Translations under genes and position numbers: made by a program
DNA from: Wocania arenilitoris
GTDB taxonomy: Bacteria > Bacteroidota > Bacteroidia > Flavobacteriales > Flavobacteriaceae
Assembly: GCF_021728535.1 (NCBI RefSeq)
Contig: NZ_JAKKDU010000003.1
Coordinates: forward strand, 124,001 to 188,000
Direction: 5' to 3'
Length of the DNA: 64,000 bases
Shown: piece after piece, positions 8,785 through 17,164 of the stretch
Position numbering within the stretch: position 1 is the first letter of the stretch
Layout of the letters: every line of letters starts with the position of its first letter
The notes under the pieces: model-generated
What the model was told of the DNA's origin: nothing
The model's input: only the letters and a program-made list of their open reading frames with translations
Databases searched by the model: none

Positions 8785-8981
8785 ATAGAAATTGAGCTAA
8801 AACTTTAATATAAATGTTTCGCAGTCTTTGAGACCTCAAAGAGAGCGATTTTCAACAAATAGTAAATATTTTAATTAACTGATCTTGAAACTGATTAACC
8901 ACTAGTTTCAATTTTAGAACATCCAGCTAACCATTTTCTGAATTTGGTGGTTCAGAAAAAACTTAAAAACGTGTAAAAATT
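8785..8981 (+). promoter_or_regulatory. nrdB-nrdA intergenic with three successive hairpins
   Basis: Three inverted repeats with 7-bp arms follow one another: TCTTTGA/TCAAAGA (8825-8842), TGAAACT/AGTTTCA (8886-8910) and TTCTGAA/TTCAGAA (8936-8957). None is followed by a T-run, so they are not classical terminators. They may affect mRNA processing or the nrdB:nrdA expression ratio. Confidence 0.4.
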
Positions 8982-11471
8982 ATGTATGTAGTAAAAAGAG
9001 ACGGCAGAAAAGAGCAAGTAATGTTTGATAAAATTACCGCTAGGGTAAGAAAACTATGTTATGGCTTAAACGAATTAGTAGACCCATTAAAAGTAGCCAT
9101 GAGAGTGATTGAAGGCTTGTACGATGGCGTTACTACCAGTGAGCTTGATAATCTTGCTGCAGAAGTTGCGGCTACTATGACAACTGCACATCCAGATTAC
9201 GCACGTTTAGCGGCTAGAATTTCGGTCTCTAACTTACACAAAAACACCAAGAAAACCTTTAGCGAGGTAATGACCGATCTTTACACCTATGTAAACCCAA
9301 GAACCAATAAAAAAGCACCATTATTGTCTGATGAGGTTTACCAAGTTATTATGGATAATAAGGATAGATTAGACTCTACAATTATTTATAATCGCGATTT
9401 TGGGTACGACTATTTTGGATTTAAAACCTTAGAGCGTTCTTATTTATTAAAACTTAACGGAGAAATTGCAGAACGCCCGCAGCATATGCTTATGCGTGTT
9501 TCAATAGGTATTCATCTTAACGATTTAGATGCAGCCATAGAGACTTATGAGCTGATGTCCAAAAAATATTTTACACACGCTACACCAACCTTATTTAATT
9601 CGGGCACACCAAAACCACAAATGTCATCTTGTTTTCTTTTAACTATGAAGGAAGATAGTATTGATGGGATTTATGATACGCTAAAACAAACCGCAAAAAT
9701 ATCGCAATCTGCAGGTGGTATTGGGTTAGCAATACACAATGTACGAGCAACAGGAAGCTATATTGCAGGAACTAACGGTACATCAAATGGTATTGTGCCA
9801 ATGCTTCAAGTATTTAACGATACAGCACGCTATGTAGATCAAGGCGGCGGAAAACGTAAAGGTAGTTTTGCTATTTATATTGAAACATGGCATGCTGATA
9901 TTTTTGATTTTCTTGAATTAAAGAAAAACCATGGTAAAGAAGAAATGCGTGCGCGTGATTTATTTTATGCGATGTGGACATCGGATTTATTTATGAAACG
10001 TGTACAAGAAGATGCTCAATGGACCTTAATGTGCCCTAATGAGTGCCCAGGATTAGACGAAGTACATAGTGAAGCATTTGAAGCTTTATACACGAAATAT
10101 GAAGCTGAAGGAAAAGGACGCAAAACCATTAAAGCGCGCGAGCTTTGGGAGAAAATTTTAGAATCTCAAATTGAAACAGGTACGCCATATATGTTGTACA
10201 AGGATGCAGCAAACCGCAAATCTAATCAACAAAATTTAGGTACTATCCGATCGTCAAACTTATGCACAGAGATTTTAGAATACACATCTCCAGACGAGGT
10301 TGCTGTTTGTAATTTAGCATCAATAGCCTTACCAATGTTTGTTAAAAATGGCACATTCGATCATAAAGAATTATTCCGTATTACAAAACGTGTAACTAAA
10401 AACTTAAATAGAGTTATTGATAGAAATTACTATCCTGTAAAAGAAGCAGAAAACTCAAATATGCGTCATCGTCCAATCGGGTTAGGTGTTCAAGGATTAG
10501 CAGATACGTTTATCCAATTACGTTTACCATTTACTAGTGATGAAGCAAAACAATTAAATCAAGATATTTTTGAAACCCTTTACTACGCCGCTGTAACAGC
10601 AAGTATGGAAGAAGCAAAAGCAGATGGTCCATATCAAACTTACGAAGGTTCTCCAATAAGCAAAGGCGAATTTCAGCATAATTTATGGGGATTAAAAGAC
10701 GAAGAATTAAGCGGTAATTGGGATTGGGCAAAATTACGCAAGCAAGTACTTAAAAACGGTGTGCGTAACTCGCTGTTAGTAGCGCCAATGCCAACAGCAT
10801 CAACGTCTCAAATTTTAGGCAACAATGAGTGTTTTGAGCCTTACACATCAAACATTTACACGCGCCGTGTATTATCAGGTGAGTTTATTGTTGTTAACAA
10901 ACATTTATTAGAAGATTTAGTAGAGTTAGGGCTTTGGGATGATAACCTAAAGCAGGCTATAATGAGAGCAAATGGATCTATTCAACATATAGATGTTATT
11001 CCTCAAGATATAAAAGACCTTTACAAAACTGTTTGGGAGCTTAGTATGAAAGATATTATTGATATGTCTCGCCAACGTGGGTATTTTATTGACCAATCAC
11101 AATCGCTTAACTTGTTCTTAGAAGGCGCTACAATGGCAAAATTAACATCAATGCATTTTTATGCATGGAAAAGTGGCTTAAAAACAGGCATGTATTACTT
11201 ACGTACTAAGAGTGCTGTTGATGCTATTAAATTTACTTTAGACACTAAGAAAAAAGAAGAGCCTGTTCCTGAAACTGTTGAGGCAAATAATGCTGTAGTA
11301 CAACAAGAAGAAGCTAAGAAAAAGAAGTTAGCAGCACAAAATGCCGCTAAATTTGCACAACAAAATAAACCAGAAGTAGAAGTTGAACCTATGAGTGCTG
11401 ATGAAATGAAAGCACTTATTGCTCAAGCCAAAGCTGCAGAAGGAGACGATTGTTTAATGTGCGGATCTTAA
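8982..11471 (+). CDS. nrdA: Ribonucleoside-diphosphate reductase subunit alpha (class I)
   Basis: The 829-residue catalytic subunit. An ATP-cone is at residues 1-90 ([16 protein letters not shown]), the activity-control site for dATP/ATP. The first redox cysteine is Cys217 (MSSCFL), and the active-site motif NLCTEI carries the thiyl-radical Cys. The partner cysteine lies in VAVCNLAS, the substrate loop is PTASTSQI, and the C-terminal redox pair is CLMC four residues from the end. A Lys/Glu/Ala-rich linker (about 755-805) separates the barrel from that swinging tail. It works with NrdB. It ends before a good intrinsic terminator, so the operon is nrdB-nrdA only. Confidence 0.96.
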   Translation: MYVVKRDGRKEQVMFDKITARVRKLCYGLNELVDPLKVAMRVIEGLYDGVTTSELDNLAAEVAATMTTAHPDYARLAARISVSNLHKNTKKTFSEVMTDLYTYVNPRTNKKAPLLSDEVYQVIMDNKDRLDSTIIYNRDFGYDYFGFKTLERSYLLKLNGEIAERPQHMLMRVSIGIHLNDLDAAIETYELMSKKYFTHATPTLFNSGTPKPQMSSCFLLTMKEDSIDGIYDTLKQTAKISQSAGGIGLAIHNVRATGSYIAGTNGTSNGIVPMLQVFNDTARYVDQGGGKRKGSFAIYIETWHADIFDFLELKKNHGKEEMRARDLFYAMWTSDLFMKRVQEDAQWTLMCPNECPGLDEVHSEAFEALYTKYEAEGKGRKTIKARELWEKILESQIETGTPYMLYKDAANRKSNQQNLGTIRSSNLCTEILEYTSPDEVAVCNLASIALPMFVKNGTFDHKELFRITKRVTKNLNRVIDRNYYPVKEAENSNMRHRPIGLGVQGLADTFIQLRLPFTSDEAKQLNQDIFETLYYAAVTASMEEAKADGPYQTYEGSPISKGEFQHNLWGLKDEELSGNWDWAKLRKQVLKNGVRNSLLVAPMPTASTSQILGNNECFEPYTSNIYTRRVLSGEFIVVNKHLLEDLVELGLWDDNLKQAIMRANGSIQHIDVIPQDIKDLYKTVWELSMKDIIDMSRQRGYFIDQSQSLNLFLEGATMAKLTSMHFYAWKSGLKTGMYYLRTKSAVDAIKFTLDTKKKEEPVPETVEANNAVVQQEEAKKKKLAAQNAAKFAQQNKPEVEVEPMSADEMKALIAQAKAAEGDDCLMCGS

Positions 11472-11508
11472 TTTTAAATTAATATCGATATTATTTAATT
11501 AATATTAT

Positions 11509-11537
11509 AAAACCATCTCTCAATTGAGGTGGTTTTT
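11509..11537 (+). terminator. Intrinsic terminator after nrdA
   Basis: AAACCATCTC pairs with GAGGTGGTTT (one G-U pair), followed by T6 at 11532-11537. It lies 38 bp after the nrdA stop codon. Confidence 0.85.
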
Positions 11538-11573
11538 TGCTTAAAACATTAATATTATTTTATGTTAATTTAG

Positions 11574-11776
11574 CTATATTTTTTAAATCTTGTAAATGTT
11601 GCTGCAGTGGCAGTTATGCTTGCCGTTTTGGTTGTTATGACAATGGATGCTATTATAGATTGGAGAACCATACTAATAGCTTTATTTTGTTGTTACCTTA
11701 CTTTTGGAAAAAAATAGCAACAATGTGGATTATTCTTGTCGGAGCTATATTAGGGTGTTTACTACTACTTATTTAA
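11574..11776 (+). pseudogene. Decayed C-terminus of a chromate transporter (CHR/ChrA family)
   Basis: Codons from 11595 read NVAAVAVMLAVLVVMTMD and then DWRTILIALFCCYLTFG. An A7 run at 11708-11714 then breaks the frame. The next frame continues KKIATMWIILVGAILG to the stop at 11774-11776. Together these match the last two helices of CHR-family chromate transporters (VN-AA-A-M, DWRTI-IAL, I-GA-LGYLL pattern). The frame is closed by TAG at 11571, and no N-terminal part exists upstream, where the nrdA terminator lies. What remains is therefore a 5'-deleted, frameshifted remnant. Its end overlaps the convergent gene by 12 bp. The automatic ORF 11537-11776 mixes the wrong frame with the true tail. 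Confidence 0.7.
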
Positions 11777-12487
11777 TATATCTGTCCCTAAATAACCATC
11801 ATCTTTATTGTAATACCAAGCTCTGGTTTTAGGCATTTTAATACCGTTAATAATTTCTTCGTCGGTAAGTAAAATGTATTCTCCGCTATCTTTTTTAATA
11901 GAACCATTGTGGTCAGTTTTATAAAATTGATAGACTTCCATGGCATAAGTTTTTGGGTTAAAATAAAAATACCAAACATCCTTACCAACGGATGCTTCAT
12001 AGGTGGCTTTTAATACTAAATAAGGTTTCCCTTTAAATGTTTTTTGTTCAACTTTTTCATGAATTATAGTGCCTTTGTCTTTAAGTTTCATAGGCAAACC
12101 ATATAAATAGGTATAGTAATTTTTGTAAAGATTGGCACGTTCGCAACTTAAATTATGTGTTTTTAAAACCGCGTTTGATAAATTTGTTTTTCCGTTTAAA
12201 CTTATTAAGCATTTATCTTTATTCAAATTATATTCAGAGATTATAGAATCTCTTTTTGTTTTTAAATAAAACTGCTCTTTGGGTAAATTAATAATGATTT
12301 TTGAAGTTCTATTAGAGTTTTTAGGAGATTCCATAGTAACATAAAGCGTATCGTTAAATGTTTTCCATTTATTTTGTGAGTCATGATATTTAATAGCTTT
12401 ATCAAGCACATCTAATCCGCTAATTTGCTGGCTAAACGATAAAAAATTAAAAAGAAAGAGAACAGAAGCAGTAATTAAAATTCGCAT
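11765..12487 (-). CDS. Exported protein of unknown function (DUF6503-like)
   Basis: The frame opens at 12511, but the second ATG at 12487 gives a proper signal peptide (MRILITASVLFLFNFLSFSQ), so I start there, giving 240 residues. The mature part is a beta-rich domain with periodic Trp/Tyr and a VWYFYFNPKTYAMEVYQFY stretch. It resembles the secreted DUF6503-type proteins of Flavobacteriaceae, which share a lipoprotein-carrier-like curved-sheet look; the family name is from memory. It is transcribed alone, and its 3' end overlaps the chromate-transporter remnant. Its role is unknown; a periplasmic location is likely. Confidence 0.6.
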   Translation of the reverse strand: MRILITASVLFLFNFLSFSQQISGLDVLDKAIKYHDSQNKWKTFNDTLYVTMESPKNSNRTSKIIINLPKEQFYLKTKRDSIISEYNLNKDKCLISLNGKTNLSNAVLKTHNLSCERANLYKNYYTYLYGLPMKLKDKGTIIHEKVEQKTFKGKPYLVLKATYEASVGKDVWYFYFNPKTYAMEVYQFYKTDHNGSIKKDSGEYILLTDEEIINGIKMPKTRAWYYNKDDGYLGTDILNK

Positions 12488-12737
12488 AATATATGGTTCG
12501 TTTTTTTCCAAAATAAGAAATAAATAGAAGAAACTACTAAACTCCTTTTTTTGGATTTAAATTCTGAATCAATTAACTTAACAAAATTTTAAAAAATGTA
12601 TAGTCGACAAACTAAATTATAAAGCATCCATAACTAATATTTTATACTTAAGTATGAGATTAAATGGATGTTCGTGTGACAGTTTTAAAACAATAATTAT
12701 AAGCACATGAAATACGAATTTTATATTACTTTTTGGT

Positions 12738-14501
12738 ATGATTAGAAAAACAATATTTTTTGCATTTTTAATCGTATTAGGTATTCTCCTTTTTGTTAAT
12801 CCAAATTTTAAAGCAATTTCGGCTGGAGTTGCTATTTTACTTTTTGGAATGATAATGCTAGAAGAAGGTTTTAAAGTTTTTACCAAAGGACCACTTCAAA
12901 ACATATTAAAAAAAGCGACTAATAAACTTTATAAAAGTATTACTGCCGGAGCTTTTGTTACAGCTTTAATTCAGTCTAGCTCATTAGTATCTGTAATTAC
13001 TATTTCATTTATTAGTGCAGAGTTAATCACTTTAGCAGGAGGTATTGGGTTAATTTTTGGGTCTAATATTGGTACTACTGCTACAGCGTGGTTAGTGGCT
13101 GGTTTTGGACTAAAAATTAAGATTTCAGCATTGGCGATGCCTATGTTGGTTTTCGGAATTGTTTTTTCATTTCAAAAAAAACCAGCGCTAAAAGGCATTG
13201 GTAATGTTTTAGCAGGTTTAGGTTTTTTCTTTTTAGGCATTCATTACATGAAAGAAGGTTTTGATGTTTTTAAAGAGTATATCGATTTATCGCAATTTGC
13301 AGTTTCAGGTTTTTTAGGGGTGTTTATATATACAGGTTTAGGTATAATTATCACCACTATTTTACAATCTAGTAGTGCTACTTTAGCGTTAATTTTAACA
13401 GCACTTGCTGCAGGACAAATAGAATACGAAAACGCTCTAGCATTAGCCATAGGAGCTAATGTAGGCACAACAATTACTGCTGTTTTAGGTTCTTTAGGTT
13501 CTAATGCTGCAGGAAGAAGGTTGGCAGGAGCACATCTTATTTTTAATGTTATAACGGGTTTAATTGCTATAGTTTTTATTTATCCATTGGCTAGATTGGT
13601 AAATAATTTATCCGAATTTATGCAAATAGTAAACACCAATTACGTATTAAAGTTAGCATTATTTCATACTATTTTTAATGTTATAGGTGTTGTAATTATG
13701 ATTCCTTTTATTAAAAAACTAGAACATTTATTATTAAGAATAGTTAAAGCAAGACCAGATTCGGATAAAGATGTAGATGAACCAAAATACTTAAATCCAG
13801 CGGCATTAAAATTCTCTGGGACTGCAATTTCTACTTTAGTTAAAGAATCGAAATATCTTTATAAAAACAGCATTTTTGAAATTGTCTCGCATGCTTTAAA
13901 TATTCATAGGGAAGACATAAAATCTGATGAAAAGGTAAAGGAAATCATAAAGAAATCTGATACGGATTTTAAAACAGATATTGAAGATTTATACTACACT
14001 AAGGTTAAAAATATTTATGGTGAGATAATTAGATATGCCACAACTGCAGAAAGTGATTTAAAACTAAATAAAAAACAAGTTAAAGCAATTTCGGATATAA
14101 AAATAGCTAATATAAAAATGGTTGAAATTGTAAAAGAGGCTAAAGAATTAAACAAAAATATTGCCCAGGCTTTAACTACAGATAACAAGTATATGCGTGA
14201 TGAATATAATAATTTTAGAAAAAAATTAACAAAAGTATTGAGAGTTATATATTTATTTAGAACAGAAGAGAATTATAAAGATTATGAGTTAAAACTTAAA
14301 GAGTTAAAAAAAGACGCCAAAGCAAATAAAAGGCACAGTAATAAATCTATTGATAAATTAATAAGAAAGAATTTAATAACTGCAGAAATGGCGTCATCAT
14401 TATTTAATGATTATACCAACGTAAATGATATGATTAAAAAGTTAATAGAGGTAGCAGAGCTACTCTACACAAAACACGATTCATTATTAGATAACTCATA
14501 A
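12738..14501 (+). CDS. Na/Pi cotransporter family protein with PhoU-like C-terminus
   Basis: A 587-residue membrane protein. It has two inverted repeats of the NptA/SLC34 fold, each with the signature QSSS (residues 79-82 and 210-213). GSNIGTT and GANVGTT follow the repeats, and about nine membrane segments end near residue 340. The last ~230 residues are soluble, helical and PhoU-like (KKQVKAISDIKIAN region). Such proteins import phosphate with sodium, or in some bacteria handle related anions. It stands alone and has no 11-bp repeat motif upstream, unlike the other phosphate genes here. The gene starts a region with two further phosphate-type transport proteins. Confidence 0.88.
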   Translation: MIRKTIFFAFLIVLGILLFVNPNFKAISAGVAILLFGMIMLEEGFKVFTKGPLQNILKKATNKLYKSITAGAFVTALIQSSSLVSVITISFISAELITLAGGIGLIFGSNIGTTATAWLVAGFGLKIKISALAMPMLVFGIVFSFQKKPALKGIGNVLAGLGFFFLGIHYMKEGFDVFKEYIDLSQFAVSGFLGVFIYTGLGIIITTILQSSSATLALILTALAAGQIEYENALALAIGANVGTTITAVLGSLGSNAAGRRLAGAHLIFNVITGLIAIVFIYPLARLVNNLSEFMQIVNTNYVLKLALFHTIFNVIGVVIMIPFIKKLEHLLLRIVKARPDSDKDVDEPKYLNPAALKFSGTAISTLVKESKYLYKNSIFEIVSHALNIHREDIKSDEKVKEIIKKSDTDFKTDIEDLYYTKVKNIYGEIIRYATTAESDLKLNKKQVKAISDIKIANIKMVEIVKEAKELNKNIAQALTTDNKYMRDEYNNFRKKLTKVLRVIYLFRTEENYKDYELKLKELKKDAKANKRHSNKSIDKLIRKNLITAEMASSLFNDYTNVNDMIKKLIEVAELLYTKHDSLLDNS

Positions 14502-14608
14502 GATTAATTTTTATAGAAATACTCAGAAAGAGTAAGCTTTTATTATTTAGATTTGCATTCGAAAAAAATACGTAGTAAAAATAAAATCAATGTATTTATA
14601 AAGAACTA

Positions 14609-17089
14609 ATGATGCCATCGAAAATTAAGAGTTTTACTTTCCTTATTTTATTTAGTTTTAATACTTATCTAAGTATTGCCCAGATACAAGGAAGATTAGT
14701 TGAAGAACAAAATCAACCTTTAGAATATGCAACAGCAGCCTTATATAAACTTGAAAATAGCGAATTAGTTACTGGAGTAATTTCAAACGAAAAAGGTGTT
14801 TTTGAAATTGAGAATATAAAAAGAGGCACCTATTACATAGAGGCTTCTTTTTTAGGATACGAAAAAAAACGAATAAATAATATTGTTGTAAAATCTAAGG
14901 GTCAAAAAATTGATTTGGGGACAATTCAGCTGGTGTTGGGCACACAACTAAATGAAGTGGTTTTACACGCAGAACGTAATACTGTTATAAACAAAATTGA
15001 TAGGCAAGTATTCGAAGCTTCAAAATTTAAAAGTGCCCATGGCGGATCAGGAATTGATGTGATAAAAAATTTGCCATCAGTAAGTGTGGATAGCCAAGGT
15101 GAAATTAGCGTACGAGGGAGTACTGGGTTTGTAGTATTACTAAACGGTAAGCCTATACAAGGAGATGCAAGCAATTTAATAGCGCAATTACCAGCTAATG
15201 CCATTCAAAAAGTTGAGGTAATTACTGCACCATCAGCTAAATATGACCCAGAAGGAAAAGCAGGAATTATAAATATTTTAACTAACAAAGGCGCTGCAAA
15301 TGGAGCCTTTGGTCTGGTAAATATCAAAGGAGGATTACCTTCTTTTGAAACTTACGGTAATGATGTATCTCACAAACGCCATGGTATTGATGCTACTTAT
15401 AATCTTAGAACTGATAAATGGAATATTTCTTTAGGTGCAAATTATCAAAGAAATGATTTAGGCGGAAGACGAGAAGGAGATGTATTTACAATTCTAAATA
15501 ATACTAAAACACAATTCCCATCAGTTGGGGAGCGTAGTTTTGATGAAACTAATTATAGCGGACGTTTTACTGTCGATTTTATACCAAATACATCAGATAA
15601 CTTTTCTTTTGGTTTTTTTGCAGGAAAACGCAGTAAAGCACGATTGGCGGATATTGTGTATTTTGACAATCATTCGGTAACTCCAGCAGATAGCAATAAT
15701 AGAAATTATACATTTCAGTATTTTAATCATAATTTAAGAGAACGTAGAGGTGATTTTGTATTAGGAAGTTTAGACTGGACACATAGTTTTACTGATGCCT
15801 CAGAATTATCAGCATCTTTTCTATACGAATACACTTTATTAGGCGGACCAACAGTAAATCAAAATTTAGGAGAACCAGACCGATCTATTTTATATCAAGA
15901 TGAATTTAACACCAATGATAATCCTCTACACGGTGCGCGTTTTCAGTTAGATTACAAATTTAAACCTTTCGATTTTGGAATTTTAGAAACGGGTTATCAA
16001 TACAGAGATTTATCACATACTGGTGATTTTGTATATGAAAGACGTACAGATTTTAATAACGAATTTGAGTTGGTTCCAGAATTTTCAAGTGAAGTAGATT
16101 TAGAGCGAACTATTCACTCAGGATACCTACAGCTTTCAGGTAAAAAGGGAAAATGGGAATATGCTGCAGGCTCTAGATTGGAAATTATGGACAGGTCTTT
16201 CAGATTAAAAGATAAAACAAACACAGTTGACGAGACGTTAATTTATGATTTTGTAAAACTATATCCTTCAGCATCTATTCAATATGAAATTAATGAAAAA
16301 ACTAAAATTAAGGCGGCTTACAGTAAGCGTGTAGAACGCAATTCTACATTTAAAATGAATCCGTTTGCCGAACGCGAGCATTCTGAAACTTTAGAGCAAG
16401 GTGATAAAAATTTAAGACCAGAATTTATTGATTTGGTGGAGTTAGGAATTACAAAAGATTTAAAAGGGGGTAATTCGGTTTTTGCAACAGGCTATTTTAG
16501 ACATGTAGATAATGTGGTAAACCGTGTTAATACGATTTATAATGATACTATTTTAAATAGAATATATTCTAATGTTGGAAACGCAAAAGCCATTGGTTTA
16601 GAGGTAGGTACAGAATTAAAGCTTGCAAAAAACTGGAGTAATTTTGTTGGCGCAAATATTTATAATTACAGTATTGATGGAAGTTTTGATAACCGAGTAA
16701 TCGATAATGATGCTACAATATATTCTATTAACTTGAACTCAACATGGCGTTTTTGGGATAATGCTTCGTTACAATTTACTTTTAATTATTTATCAGATAG
16801 AAATACAGCACAAGGTGAAGATTCTCGATTTTACGCACCAAACCTGACGTTTCAAAAATCATTTATGAATGATAGGTTAACAGCAACGCTGCAATGGCAG
16901 AATATAGATTTAGGGCTTTTAAACACCAACGAGCAACAGATTACAACGTTTAGACGTAACGAGTTTTTTACTACTACCAATTATATTTATGAAGTAGATA
17001 TGATAATACTTAATCTATCTTACACTTTTAAAAAAGGGAGTAATAAATCAAAGTTTATTGATAGTGAATTTGGTAAGAAAGAATTCTAA
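14609..17089 (+). CDS. TonB-dependent receptor with carboxypeptidase-regulatory-like N-terminus
   Basis: An 826-residue outer-membrane protein. The signal peptide ends around residue 25 (SIAQ). A carboxypeptidase D regulatory-like beta-sandwich spans ~26-110 (GRLVEEQNQPLEYATAAL). The plug domain is at ~125-225 (VIKNLPSVSVDSQGEISVRG), and a 14-strand-type barrel (outer membrane beta-barrel family 3) ends in EFGKKEF with a terminal Phe. Two ATGs are adjacent; either start is possible. The ligand is not predictable from the sequence. It lies between a Na/Pi transporter and a PiT transporter, but no shared regulatory site was seen, so a link with phosphate is only positional. Confidence 0.88.
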   Translation: MMPSKIKSFTFLILFSFNTYLSIAQIQGRLVEEQNQPLEYATAALYKLENSELVTGVISNEKGVFEIENIKRGTYYIEASFLGYEKKRINNIVVKSKGQKIDLGTIQLVLGTQLNEVVLHAERNTVINKIDRQVFEASKFKSAHGGSGIDVIKNLPSVSVDSQGEISVRGSTGFVVLLNGKPIQGDASNLIAQLPANAIQKVEVITAPSAKYDPEGKAGIINILTNKGAANGAFGLVNIKGGLPSFETYGNDVSHKRHGIDATYNLRTDKWNISLGANYQRNDLGGRREGDVFTILNNTKTQFPSVGERSFDETNYSGRFTVDFIPNTSDNFSFGFFAGKRSKARLADIVYFDNHSVTPADSNNRNYTFQYFNHNLRERRGDFVLGSLDWTHSFTDASELSASFLYEYTLLGGPTVNQNLGEPDRSILYQDEFNTNDNPLHGARFQLDYKFKPFDFGILETGYQYRDLSHTGDFVYERRTDFNNEFELVPEFSSEVDLERTIHSGYLQLSGKKGKWEYAAGSRLEIMDRSFRLKDKTNTVDETLIYDFVKLYPSASIQYEINEKTKIKAAYSKRVERNSTFKMNPFAEREHSETLEQGDKNLRPEFIDLVELGITKDLKGGNSVFATGYFRHVDNVVNRVNTIYNDTILNRIYSNVGNAKAIGLEVGTELKLAKNWSNFVGANIYNYSIDGSFDNRVIDNDATIYSINLNSTWRFWDNASLQFTFNYLSDRNTAQGEDSRFYAPNLTFQKSFMNDRLTATLQWQNIDLGLLNTNEQQITTFRRNEFFTTTNYIYEVDMIILNLSYTFKKGSNKSKFIDSEFGKKEF

Positions 17090-17108
17090 ATTAAGATGTA
17101 GCTAAATA

Positions 17109-17147
17109 AAAAGGCACGGAAGAAAAATTTTTCTTCCGTGCCTTTTT
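17109..17147. terminator. Bidirectional terminator between TonB receptor and PiT genes
   Basis: AAAAAGGCACGGAAGAAAAA pairs with its complement directly downstream, with T-runs at both ends. It serves convergent genes ending at 17089 and 17165. Confidence 0.9.
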
Positions 17148-17164
17148 AGAATATAGATTAAATT

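Noticed and set aside
11537-11776. Cys-rich 79-codon ORF as a real small gene
   Set aside because: The Cys-rich part (CKCCCSGSYACRFGCY) is the wrong frame of chromate-transporter codons; only the last ~24 codons are in the ancestral frame.
12738-14501. Pho-like site upstream of the Na/Pi cotransporter
   Set aside because: The upstream region has TAACTTAACA near 12572-12581, but the units are 5 bp apart, not 11, and there is no matching -7 spacing.
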